A stretch of 64,000 bases of DNA from Comamonadaceae bacterium (lineage in GTDB: Bacteria; Pseudomonadota; Gammaproteobacteria; Burkholderiales; Burkholderiaceae_C), in contig CANGME010000006.1 in assembly GCA_947455145.1 (NCBI GenBank), positions 124,001 through 188,000 on the forward strand. The letters are read 5' to 3'. Positions 11,127 to 18,638 of the stretch are shown piece after piece (within the stretch, counting starts at the first letter, position 1; the number at the start of each line of letters is the position of its first letter). The translations under genes were made by a program, and so were the position numbers. A model generated the notes under the pieces. The model ran no database searches. It saw only the letters and a list, made by a program, of their open reading frames with translations, and was not told the DNA's origin.

Positions 11127-12248
11127 TTACTCGACTTGACGGGTGTGAAGGGTGACGCGGTGCAGGCGGGTGTGATGCGCCAGAGTGTCTTGCACGGCCT
11201 GTGTCAGTTGGGTCAGTTCGACCGGGCGCAATGCAGAGGACAGGTCGATGTCTACTTCCAGCCCCGTGTCCAGGTAGTGCAGCCGCAGCGTGGCCGTTGC
11301 GGGCAACAGCGGTGTCAACAGAGCTTGCACTTGCGGTCGTGAGGGCAAGGTCAACAGCGGCCCGATGCGGTGCGCCTGAACCGGGTCGATGTGCACGGTG
11401 CACTCGGCCACCCGGTGCGCGGCACGCACCACAGCGCTGACCTTCTCGGCGATGTAATGCCCCTCGGACACCGAGAGGTGCGAGGCCACCTCCGCATGCA
11501 TGTCCATCACTGCCCAGTCGCCCATGCGTCGGGTTCGCAAGCCGTGAAGTTGCACGACGCCGTCCACCGACAAAATCGTTTGCCGGATGCGTTTGATTTC
11601 TTCCGGGTCAAGCGCGTGATCGGTCAGGCTGTGAAAGGCTTCGACGCTGAAGTTCCATCCCGCTTTGGCAATCATCACGCCCACGATGATGGCGGCCACC
11701 GCGTCCATGCTGTGGTAGCCCATCAAGTTGGCACCAATGCCTACCGCCACCACCAGGGACGAGGCCGCATCGGCCCGCGCATGCCAGGCATTGGCGATCA
11801 GCATGGACGACTTGAGCCGCTCGCCAATGCGGCGCATGTAGTGGAACAAAGACTCTTTGGCCACCAGCGTCAGCAAGGCAATGGCCAGTGCTACCGGATG
11901 CACGGCGTCCATGGCCTGACCGGCGTGCAGCTTGACGCCTGCTGACCAGATCAGTCCGATACCCGTGCCTACCAGAATCAAGCCGATGACGAGCGAAGCA
12001 GCGGTCTCAAAGCGGGCGTGCCCATAGGCGTGGGTTTCGTCGGCGTCAGCTTGGGCGTGGTGGGTGGCAAACAGCACGACGACGTCGGACACCAAATCAG
12101 ACAGGGAGTGAACGCCATCCGCAATCAGCGCTTGGGAGCGGGCCCATAGGCCGACGGCGATTTGCGCACTGGCCAGCGCGATATTGATCCACACACTGAC
12201 CCATGTGGAGCGCAAGGCTTGGTGTTGCTCTTCGTTGGTGCGGGTCAT
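11127..12248 (-). CDS. Cation diffusion facilitator transporter
   Basis: Inner-membrane divalent metal/proton antiporter of the CDF family, 373 residues. About six membrane helices occupy residues 20-215. HSLSDLVSDVVVLF and HARFETAASLVIG carry the polar metal-site positions, and a C-terminal ferredoxin-like cytoplasmic domain follows. ATG at 12248 is chosen over an upstream alternative at 12293 because the latter overlaps the preceding gene much further. Zn, Fe, Mn or Co are possible substrates; the sequence alone does not choose. The upstream Cys-rich gene overlaps this start by four bases. Confidence 0.93.
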   Translation of the reverse strand: MTRTNEEQHQALRSTWVSVWINIALASAQIAVGLWARSQALIADGVHSLSDLVSDVVVLFATHHAQADADETHAYGHARFETAASLVIGLILVGTGIGLIWSAGVKLHAGQAMDAVHPVALAIALLTLVAKESLFHYMRRIGERLKSSMLIANAWHARADAASSLVVAVGIGANLMGYHSMDAVAAIIVGVMIAKAGWNFSVEAFHSLTDHALDPEEIKRIRQTILSVDGVVQLHGLRTRRMGDWAVMDMHAEVASHLSVSEGHYIAEKVSAVVRAAHRVAECTVHIDPVQAHRIGPLLTLPSRPQVQALLTPLLPATATLRLHYLDTGLEVDIDLSSALRPVELTQLTQAVQDTLAHHTRLHRVTLHTRQVE

Positions 12249-12475
12249 GGTGTGGGGGCGGATGTTTTGCTGAGGGTGGCGCAGGCCTGGCAAATGCAGG
12301 CTTGGCGGCGTGCAGCATCGGGAACTTGCGCTAACAGTGCCACCTCAAAATTAACCGTGGTACACCAGCAGGGCGGTTGCGCCTGACCCGTAGTTTTCTC
12401 CAATTCCATGGCGCACTGGTTCGGCTGCGCGCACAGCGGGCAGCGGGTCGGGTCAACAGTAACGAGGAGGGTCAT
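12245..12475 (-). CDS. Cysteine-rich CWC-family small protein
   Basis: A 76-residue protein with the cysteine pattern CPLCAQPNQCAM, PCWC and ACICQAC, matching the small Cys-rich CWC family, which probably binds zinc. No function is established for the family. The ATG at 12475 sits just before the conserved CPLC block; longer versions in the frame begin in unrelated sequence. Its stop overlaps the start of the CDF metal transporter by four bases, so it is coupled to it, and a role in metal handling is a reasonable inference only. Confidence 0.8.
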   Translation of the reverse strand: MTLLVTVDPTRCPLCAQPNQCAMELEKTTGQAQPPCWCTTVNFEVALLAQVPDAARRQACICQACATLSKTSAPTP

Positions 12476-12613
12476 GGGCGGAAGGTGGTAGCGCGAGTGC
12501 CGTGCCAGTTTAGCGCCAATACCCGCCACGCATTCCCGCCACCCATTCGCAGTGTTCCGTTTAGACTTGGGCCTCAACATTTACGCCAAACGCCTCCCAA
12601 ATTGCCACCCCAA

Positions 12614-14131
12614 TTGATTGCCACTTCAAGTCCCCGTTTGTCGCTTTCACTTCTTTTGATTTTGGCGGGCTCCACCCTGCTCCATTTCGCACTGGGCTGG
12701 GCTTTGGGTTTAACCGGCGACGAAGCGCACTACGCCCTCTACGCCGCCCACCTGGACTTGAGCTATTACGACCACCCGCCCCTGGTCGGCTGGATTCAGT
12801 GGCCCTTGGTGGCGCTGGATGCACCGGCGGGTTTACTGCGTGTGATCCCTGAGGCCTTATGGGTCATCACCGCTGTGCTGATCTACGCCATTGCGCAGCG
12901 CTTGCAGGGCAAGGTTTCAGAGCCATCAGGCACGGCCTCTAGCGCGGGCCTGTGGGCCGTCATCGCCTTCACCGTGGCCCCCATGTCCCACATCCTGGGC
13001 ATTGGCCTGCTGCCCGACACGCTGTTGATGACGCTCACCGCCGCCGTGATCCTGCAAACCCTGCGCATGCAAGACGCGGTGGAGGTGCGGCGGCTCCCGG
13101 TCTGGCTGCTGCTGGGCGGCTTGCTGGGGCTGGCGGGCCTAGCCAAGTACACGGCGATTTTTGTGGCGATCCCGGTGGTGTTTTGCCTGATCGTTGCGCA
13201 TGGCTGGCGTGTGCTGTGGGCCCGTGGGCCGTGGCTGGCGCTGCTGCTGGCCGTGGGCTTGGTGCTGCCGGTGTTTGTGTGGAACGCCCAGCACGACTGG
13301 ATCTCGTTTGCCTACCAACTGCACCACAGCTCGGGCAGCCGCTGGCAGTGGTCGCAAATGGGCTTGTTTGCACTGGTGCAGGGCTTGCTCTACCTTTTAC
13401 TGGCGTGGGGTTTGGTGGGCCTGATGCGCCGCAGTACCCAGGGGCCGGGTCAGCGCCTGAGCGGCCCCCAGTGGAGCTTGCTGGCCTTCTTTGCCCTGCC
13501 CTTTGGCGTGCTCATGGCCTTGTCGGGTGGCGGCTCGGGTCTGCCGCACTGGACGGCCCCGGCCTGGGTGGCGTTGGCCCCGTTCGCGGGCGTGGGGCTG
13601 GCCACGCTGTGGGTCAGTGGCCGGCGGCGTGTGATCTGGGTGCTGGGTGTTGTGCAAGGCGTGTTTTGTGGGCTCTTGATCGCACTCATGCTCAGCGCCG
13701 GGCCACCCTGGATCAGCAGCGAGAAGCCTCCCGAGCCCATCAATCCGTTCACTGATTTCTATGGATGGGACACCGCGGCTGCCAAGGCTCAGCAGCTCGC
13801 CAAAACGCACAACGTCAATCGCTTGGCGGTGCAAAACTGGACGCTGGTCAGTCGCCTGGCTTGGTACGCACGCCCGTTGCCCGTGCACGTGCTGGACGCC
13901 GCGTTTGACCAATCGTTGCTGTGGTCGGGCGAGCTGCCTTTGGGTGCGGACGTGCTGCTGATGGATTGGTCGCAAATGGCCTACCAGTTGCCCGTGGGCG
14001 CCGGCCAGTTCCAAAGCTGTACGCCGTTCGACGCCTTCCCCGTGCAGCACTGGGACCGACCGGTGGCTCACTTTGCTTTTTATCTCTGTCGGGGCTGGGG
14101 CGGCAAGCCGCAGCCCAAACGTCAAGACTAA
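12614..14131 (+). CDS. Glycosyltransferase family 39 (ArnT/PMT-like) membrane protein
   Basis: A polytopic membrane glycosyltransferase of about 505 residues. The acidic first-loop motif GDEAHYALYAAHLDLSYY followed by DHPPLVGW is typical of ArnT/PMT_2 enzymes, which move a sugar from a polyprenyl-phosphate carrier to lipid A or another acceptor. Many hydrophobic segments follow, then a short soluble C-terminus. The start is uncertain: the frame is open from 12377, but the stretch before 12600 has no family resemblance, so I use a TTG at 12614 (another TTG is at 12602). It lies two bases before a PAP2 phosphatase, suggesting a shared lipid-carrier or lipid A pathway. Confidence 0.85.
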   Translation: MIATSSPRLSLSLLLILAGSTLLHFALGWALGLTGDEAHYALYAAHLDLSYYDHPPLVGWIQWPLVALDAPAGLLRVIPEALWVITAVLIYAIAQRLQGKVSEPSGTASSAGLWAVIAFTVAPMSHILGIGLLPDTLLMTLTAAVILQTLRMQDAVEVRRLPVWLLLGGLLGLAGLAKYTAIFVAIPVVFCLIVAHGWRVLWARGPWLALLLAVGLVLPVFVWNAQHDWISFAYQLHHSSGSRWQWSQMGLFALVQGLLYLLLAWGLVGLMRRSTQGPGQRLSGPQWSLLAFFALPFGVLMALSGGGSGLPHWTAPAWVALAPFAGVGLATLWVSGRRRVIWVLGVVQGVFCGLLIALMLSAGPPWISSEKPPEPINPFTDFYGWDTAAAKAQQLAKTHNVNRLAVQNWTLVSRLAWYARPLPVHVLDAAFDQSLLWSGELPLGADVLLMDWSQMAYQLPVGAGQFQSCTPFDAFPVQHWDRPVAHFAFYLCRGWGGKPQPKRQD

Positions 14132-14133
14132 CG

Positions 14134-14979
14134 ATGAGCCCAGATTCAATGACAGAAACTCCCGTTCGGGCTGAGCTTGTCGAAGCCGCTCAAGCCCCCA
14201 TCCGCCCCTGGCACTGGGCCGTGCCCTTGATCGTGGCTGTGCTCACCGCCCCGTTGTGGCTCAGCTACTTTGAGCCCCACGTCTTCTACTTTTTCAACCA
14301 GCATCTCCAGGTGCTGCCCGACCTCACCTGGTCTTTGTTCTCGCTGCTGGGCACAGGCTGGGGCATCTTGGCTGTGACCTCGCCCGCCCTGTGGTTGCGA
14401 CCACGACTCGTGTTGGCATGGGTGTGCGCGGCCCCACTGGCCGGGGTGTTGACACGCGCGGGCAAAACCTGGGCCAACAGCGTGCGCCCGTTGGAGGTGC
14501 TGGACGCGTCCACGGTGCACGTCATCGGCGAGCCGCTGTATGTCGCGGCCATGCCATCCGGCCACACGCTGACGGCGTTTGCGGCCGCTGCTGCGCTGTA
14601 CTTTACGCTGCCCGCTTTGAAGCGTGGCCGACACCTGTGGCTGTTTGCGCTGGCGCTGGGCGTGGGCCTGTCGCGCATGGGCGTGGGCGCGCATTGGCCG
14701 GCCGATGTCGCCATGGGCGCGGCGCTGGGCCTGCTTTGTGGCTTGTCGGGTGCTTGGCTGTGTGGCCACATACCCGAGCGGCATCAGCAAGTGCAAAGCT
14801 GGGTCACGCGCGCCTTGGCGGTGCTGGGGATTTATGCCTTGTATGTGCTGCTGACCGACCCCATGGGCTTTGTGCAAAACATGCCCACGCAGATTGTGCT
14901 GGCCGGTTTTCTGGCCATCAACCTCGCTGTCTTTTTTGCCAAGACTTTCAAATCCTCAACCCTTCCTCTAACGCAATAG
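14134..14979 (+). CDS. PAP2-family membrane phosphatase
   Basis: A membrane phosphatase of 281 residues with all three PAP2 motifs: KTWANSVRP (KX6RP), PSGHT, and SRMGVGAHWPAD (SRX5HX3D). Such enzymes dephosphorylate undecaprenyl pyrophosphate, phosphatidylglycerophosphate or lipid A phosphates. Next to a GT39 transferase, an envelope-lipid role is likely but not proven. Residues 11-18 (VRAELVEA) come from a family 1 repeat at 14164-14185, lying in the non-conserved cytoplasmic head. ATG at 14149 would also skip none of the domain and is an alternative start. Confidence 0.9.
   Translation: MSPDSMTETPVRAELVEAAQAPIRPWHWAVPLIVAVLTAPLWLSYFEPHVFYFFNQHLQVLPDLTWSLFSLLGTGWGILAVTSPALWLRPRLVLAWVCAAPLAGVLTRAGKTWANSVRPLEVLDASTVHVIGEPLYVAAMPSGHTLTAFAAAAALYFTLPALKRGRHLWLFALALGVGLSRMGVGAHWPADVAMGAALGLLCGLSGAWLCGHIPERHQQVQSWVTRALAVLGIYALYVLLTDPMGFVQNMPTQIVLAGFLAINLAVFFAKTFKSSTLPLTQ
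14164..14185 (+). repeat. Dispersed repeat, family 1, inside the PAP2 gene
   Basis: The bases GTTCGGGCTGAGCTTGTCGA plus AG. It matches the proA copy (5651-5673) in 20 of 22 positions. It is translated in the same frame as the proA and hsdM copies, giving VRAELVEA at the protein's N-terminus. Confidence 0.75.
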
Positions 14980-14986
14980 GTGCCCC

Positions 14987-15682
14987 ATGATCCTCTATGA
15001 CCTCGTGAATCAAAAGCAAGCCCATTTCAGCCCCAACTCTTGGCGCGTGCGCATGGCGCTGGCGCACAAAGGGCTGTCGTATGAGGTGAGTGACCTGCTT
15101 TTTGGTGGCGTGCCCCGCATCAGCCCCACGGGCGAGAAACGCACCATCCCCACCATCGAGCACGAGGGCCACCAAGTCACCGACAGCTGGGAGATCGTGC
15201 GCTACTTGGACGACACCTTCCCCAACACGCCGCGCCTGATCGCCGACGCGGCCCACAGCGCCGAGAGCCACGTCCTCAAGTTCTTCCAGTACTGGGTGCA
15301 GACCACCCTGCACGCAGGCATCGCCCGGCTTGTCATGCTGGATCTGCACAACAGCCTGCACCCGGACGACCACGCTTACTTTCGCAGCTCGCGCGAGAAG
15401 CAAATTCAAAAAACGCTGGAAGACTTTCAAGCTGGACGTGAGACCCGCGTGGATGAATTCCGCAAAACACTCCAACCGTTGCGTCTGGCCCTGGCCCATG
15501 GCCCGTTTGTCAGCGGCGAGCAACCCGGCTACGCCGACTATCTGGCCTTCGGCGCCTTCCAGTGGGCACGCTTGAGCAGCCCCTTCAAGGTGCTGGCGGA
15601 AGACGACGTGATCCACGCCTGGTTTGAGCGTTGCCTTGATTTGTACGACGGTCTGGGTCGGCGGGAAGCGGCTGCAACCTGA
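14987..15682 (+). CDS. Glutathione S-transferase family protein (LigE-like)
   Basis: A 231-residue two-domain GST. The thioredoxin-like N-domain begins MILYDLVNQKQAHFSPNSWR, with the Ser/Asn of FSPNSWRVRMALAHKG at the glutathione-activating position, TIPTIEHEGHQVTDSWEI as the gamma-glutamyl site, and a helical C-domain. The FSPNSWR signature resembles the beta-etherase branch (LigE/LigF), but ether cleavage should not be assumed. It follows the PAP2 gene by seven bases with a possible shared transcript. Glutathione would come from the gshA/gshB genes of this region. Confidence 0.88.
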   Translation: MILYDLVNQKQAHFSPNSWRVRMALAHKGLSYEVSDLLFGGVPRISPTGEKRTIPTIEHEGHQVTDSWEIVRYLDDTFPNTPRLIADAAHSAESHVLKFFQYWVQTTLHAGIARLVMLDLHNSLHPDDHAYFRSSREKQIQKTLEDFQAGRETRVDEFRKTLQPLRLALAHGPFVSGEQPGYADYLAFGAFQWARLSSPFKVLAEDDVIHAWFERCLDLYDGLGRREAAAT

Positions 15683-15712
15683 GGCAGTCTTCCGATGAAG
15701 GTGACGACGGAA

Positions 15713-15742
15713 TTGCGTTCTTGATGACCTTTTGTCTATAAA
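15713..15742 (+). promoter_or_regulatory. Possible sigma70 promoter before the diguanylate cyclase
   Basis: TTGCGT at 15713-15718 and TATAAA at 15737-15742 are separated by 18 bases, in the 264-base gap between the GST and the diguanylate cyclase. The gap otherwise shows no gene or clear terminator; a 61-codon open frame at 15748-15933 has no recognisable product. Confidence 0.35.
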
Positions 15743-15946
15743 GAAACATGCGATTCTCCCCTGCGGAATCAGCGCATAAAGCCATCAAAATAGTAGCAAA
15801 CTCAACTGTCGGAGCACAGAAAAATCAGGAGGGTATGGTGGTTTTCATGAGATCGCCAGGGGGGCGATGCCTGATATATTGGGCTCGAATTCCCCAGCCT
15901 TTGGTGCTCATACATGTTGTGGGGAATTCCTGACGGACTGTTTCAG

Positions 15947-17170
15947 ATGAAAACCATTATTCAAGGTATCTGGGAACGCGGGCAAACCCTGCGCAGGCAG
16001 CATGACATGGTCGTGCAGGCAGCCCAGCTGGACACGGTGCGCCGTTTGCCATGGATACTCGCGACGGCGATGGCCGCGCTGCTAATCGGTGCGCTGGCAA
16101 ACTGGAACCACCCTGGAGCGTTGGCTCCGGCCCCCTTCACCGGAATAAGCGTGGCGAGCTGGATCAATTTGGCCATGTTCGGATGGCTGCTGATTGTGGG
16201 GGTGCTACTGCGCTGGATTGACTTTGCACGTCGGGGGGCGTTGCCCGTGCTGCTACTGGCAACTAGTTGCCTGCTCTTCGCCTGCGTGCGATCTGTCGTT
16301 GACCAATGGGGTTCGGCGTCGGTCACGATGTTCTCACTGGGCTGCATGTTCGTGGGAACACTGATTTTGATTCGTCCCGCCCATTCCGTCGCGCTGTACC
16401 TGGGAAGTTACGCTGTTTTTTACGTCGCCTTGGGATATACCCAGATCAACCCGGTCGTGCTGCAGGTGAACCGGGCCCAAGGATTTGGTGCCATGATACT
16501 GGCCCTATTGATGGCGGTTGTACTTTGGCGCAAACACACGGTCGCAACCTTGCTCCAGCGCCAGCTCGAAGCGAGCAATGAAGAACTCAGACGCCAGCAA
16601 CTGGAGCTTGAAATTCTGTCACAGCGAGATGCCTTGACTGGCTTGTTCAACCGACGTGAATTCACTAGGCTCGCCAATTTGGAGCTGCAGAGCACCAGCC
16701 GCCACGAAAGCCACACGGCCCTCATCATGGCCGACCTGGATCTCTTCAAGCACGTGAACGACACTTACGGGCATCCGTTCGGCGACGAAGTGATCCAGTT
16801 CATGGCCAATACCCTGAGCAATGGGGTGCGTGCTACGGATGTGGTCGCCCGCATGGGCGGGGAGGAGTTTGCCGTCTTGTTGCCAAAAACATCGTTGGCA
16901 GCCGCAATTCTGCTGGCAGAAAAATTGCGTGCTCTGGTGCAGCAGACCCCGGTCAATACCGAAGTCTGGCAAAGCATTCAGGTGACAACCAGCTTTGGCG
17001 TGGCATGTATAGAGCAAGGACAAAGCGGTTCATTGGCATCCTTGTTAAAGGCGACAGACCTGGCCCTATATGCCGCGAAGAATGGCGGCCGCAACCGGGT
17101 CGAGTCATCCCTTGGGAGCCTCGACGGCCAACCAGTACACAGGATCGCAGCCCGTAAACTTGGCCGATGA
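15947..17170 (+). CDS. Membrane-anchored diguanylate cyclase (GGDEF)
   Basis: Makes the second messenger c-di-GMP from GTP. The 407-residue protein has five to six hydrophobic helices in residues about 40-205 (a MASE-type sensor of unknown ligand), a coiled-coil linker (LEASNEELRRQQLELEIL) and a GGDEF domain. The active site is RMGGEEF with GGEEF at 304-308, and an inhibitory RATD I-site lies five residues before it, so product inhibition is expected. The ATG at 15947 is used; a second ATG at 15914 would add eleven unremarkable residues. The stop overlaps the start of the TauE/SafE gene. Confidence 0.93.
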   Translation: MKTIIQGIWERGQTLRRQHDMVVQAAQLDTVRRLPWILATAMAALLIGALANWNHPGALAPAPFTGISVASWINLAMFGWLLIVGVLLRWIDFARRGALPVLLLATSCLLFACVRSVVDQWGSASVTMFSLGCMFVGTLILIRPAHSVALYLGSYAVFYVALGYTQINPVVLQVNRAQGFGAMILALLMAVVLWRKHTVATLLQRQLEASNEELRRQQLELEILSQRDALTGLFNRREFTRLANLELQSTSRHESHTALIMADLDLFKHVNDTYGHPFGDEVIQFMANTLSNGVRATDVVARMGGEEFAVLLPKTSLAAAILLAEKLRALVQQTPVNTEVWQSIQVTTSFGVACIEQGQSGSLASLLKATDLALYAAKNGGRNRVESSLGSLDGQPVHRIAARKLGR

Positions 17171-17904
17171 GCGAGCTTCTCTTTCCCACCCCGCTAATCT
17201 GCGCCGTGGGTCTGCTGGCGGGCGTGCTGGGCGGCGTCATCGGCTTTGGCACCACCATCGTGTTGATGCCCTTGCTGGTGCACTTTTACGGCCCACTGCT
17301 CGCCGTGCCAATTCTGGCGCTGGTCGCCATCGTCGCGAATCTGGTGCGCGTCGTGCTCTGGTTGCGCGCCATTGATTGGCGCGTCTTTGGCGTCTACAGC
17401 ATGACCGGCGTGCCTGCCGTGGTGCTGGGGGCGCACACGCTGGTTCAGTTCAATCCCCGCTTGATCGAGTTAATGTTGGGCGTCTTCCTGCTCGTGATGA
17501 TCCCTGCGCGCCGCTGGCTGCGTCGGCAAAGCTTTCGCCTGGGGCTGGCGCACATGGCTGCGGTGGGGGGTGTCATCGGATACCTGACGGGGTTGGTCGC
17601 CACCACAGGCGCCATCAATACTCCGTTTTTTCTCGCGTTCGGTTTGACCAAGGGCGCTTATCTGGGCACCGAGGCTGCCAGCTCACTCGTGGTCTTGCTG
17701 GCCAAAGGCGTGACCTTTGAACAACTTGGCGTCCTCGATCATTCCGCCATCGCCCAGGGCCTGATGATCGGCGCTTTTGTGCTGGTCGGCTCGACGCTGT
17801 CAAAGCGGCTGGTATTGCAACTGCCCGAGCGCTACTTCGTCTGGCTGATGGAGGGCGTGATGGTGGTGTCTGGCTTGTCGATTTTGGGGATGGTTTGGGG
17901 GTGA
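17167..17904 (+). CDS. TauE/SafE-family membrane transporter
   Basis: A 245-residue inner-membrane protein with about eight hydrophobic helices in the two-repeat arrangement of the TauE/SafE family. The N-terminal GLLAGVLGGVIGFGTTIVLM block is characteristic. Family members export sulfite, sulfoacetate or other organic anions; the substrate here cannot be told. Its ATG overlaps the diguanylate cyclase stop (ATGA). It converges on the restriction-modification operon. Confidence 0.88.
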   Translation: MSELLFPTPLICAVGLLAGVLGGVIGFGTTIVLMPLLVHFYGPLLAVPILALVAIVANLVRVVLWLRAIDWRVFGVYSMTGVPAVVLGAHTLVQFNPRLIELMLGVFLLVMIPARRWLRRQSFRLGLAHMAAVGGVIGYLTGLVATTGAINTPFFLAFGLTKGAYLGTEAASSLVVLLAKGVTFEQLGVLDHSAIAQGLMIGAFVLVGSTLSKRLVLQLPERYFVWLMEGVMVVSGLSILGMVWG

Positions 17905-17930
17905 GTGAAACGCCGTGATTTTTTAGCGAA

Positions 17931-18638
17931 TCACAAATCCAGATTAGCCCCTCTTTGTCGCAACCACTCTTTGCGTTCACGGTAATTGGGCAGCACCTTG
18001 TCCACTTCATTCCAGAATGCGTCGGAGTGATCTGGGTGGTGCAGGTGGCACAGCTCATGAACGACGATGTAGTCAATCACTGTCAGCGGGGCCATTAAAC
18101 ACTTCCAGTGAAAGTGCAAGTCCCCGCTGGGCAAGCACGTTGCCCAGCGAAAGCCCAGCCCCTTCACTTGCACCGTTCCGGGGCTAACGCCAACTTTGGG
18201 GGCAAAGTGCGCAACTCGTTGTTTGATCCTGGCTAAGCCCTTGGTTTTGAAAAACGCTTCAAACGCTTGCTGTGCCCCGTCTCTGCCGTGTGTCTCTATG
18301 ACCCGGCGCTGCAATTGAAACCGCCCATCCTTGAGTTTGAGTGGTTCGTCCTGCTCGTTAACGAGCAACAACCGGTAGCTGCTCCCTAAGTACAAAAACG
18401 ACTCACCACTCACCCACTCGCGCACCACCTTGGTGGCGTTCAGGTCGCGCCACTCGGCCAGATTGCGGTAAATCCACATGCGTTTGGAGAAAACGGTTTC
18501 ATCCACCTGCTCAGGCGTCATGCTCATTGGTGGGCGAACGCTCACTGCACCATCCCGCTCAATCACGATGTCTGTGGTTTGCCGCGCTGCGCCTGGCAAT
18601 AGCTGGTACTGAATATCGTGCACTTGACGAACTTGCAT
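17931..18638 (-). CDS. YgjP-like zinc metallopeptidase
   Basis: A 235-residue protein with the zinc-peptidase motif HELCH at 194-198 and a third ligand probably in HHPDHSDAFW, as in the YgjP/DUF45 (SprT-like) group. Family members are predicted metalloproteases and often accompany type I restriction genes; their substrates are unknown. The start codon directly abuts the hsdR stop with no gap, so the two are translationally coupled. It is the last gene of the restriction-modification operon. A housekeeping role in turnover of the R subunit is only a guess. Confidence 0.88.
   Translation of the reverse strand: MQVRQVHDIQYQLLPGAARQTTDIVIERDGAVSVRPPMSMTPEQVDETVFSKRMWIYRNLAEWRDLNATKVVREWVSGESFLYLGSSYRLLLVNEQDEPLKLKDGRFQLQRRVIETHGRDGAQQAFEAFFKTKGLARIKQRVAHFAPKVGVSPGTVQVKGLGFRWATCLPSGDLHFHWKCLMAPLTVIDYIVVHELCHLHHPDHSDAFWNEVDKVLPNYRERKEWLRQRGANLDL

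Noticed and set aside
15748-15933. A 61-codon open frame in the gap before the diguanylate cyclase.
   Set aside because: It has no ribosome site and no recognisable sequence and overlaps the start region of the next gene.
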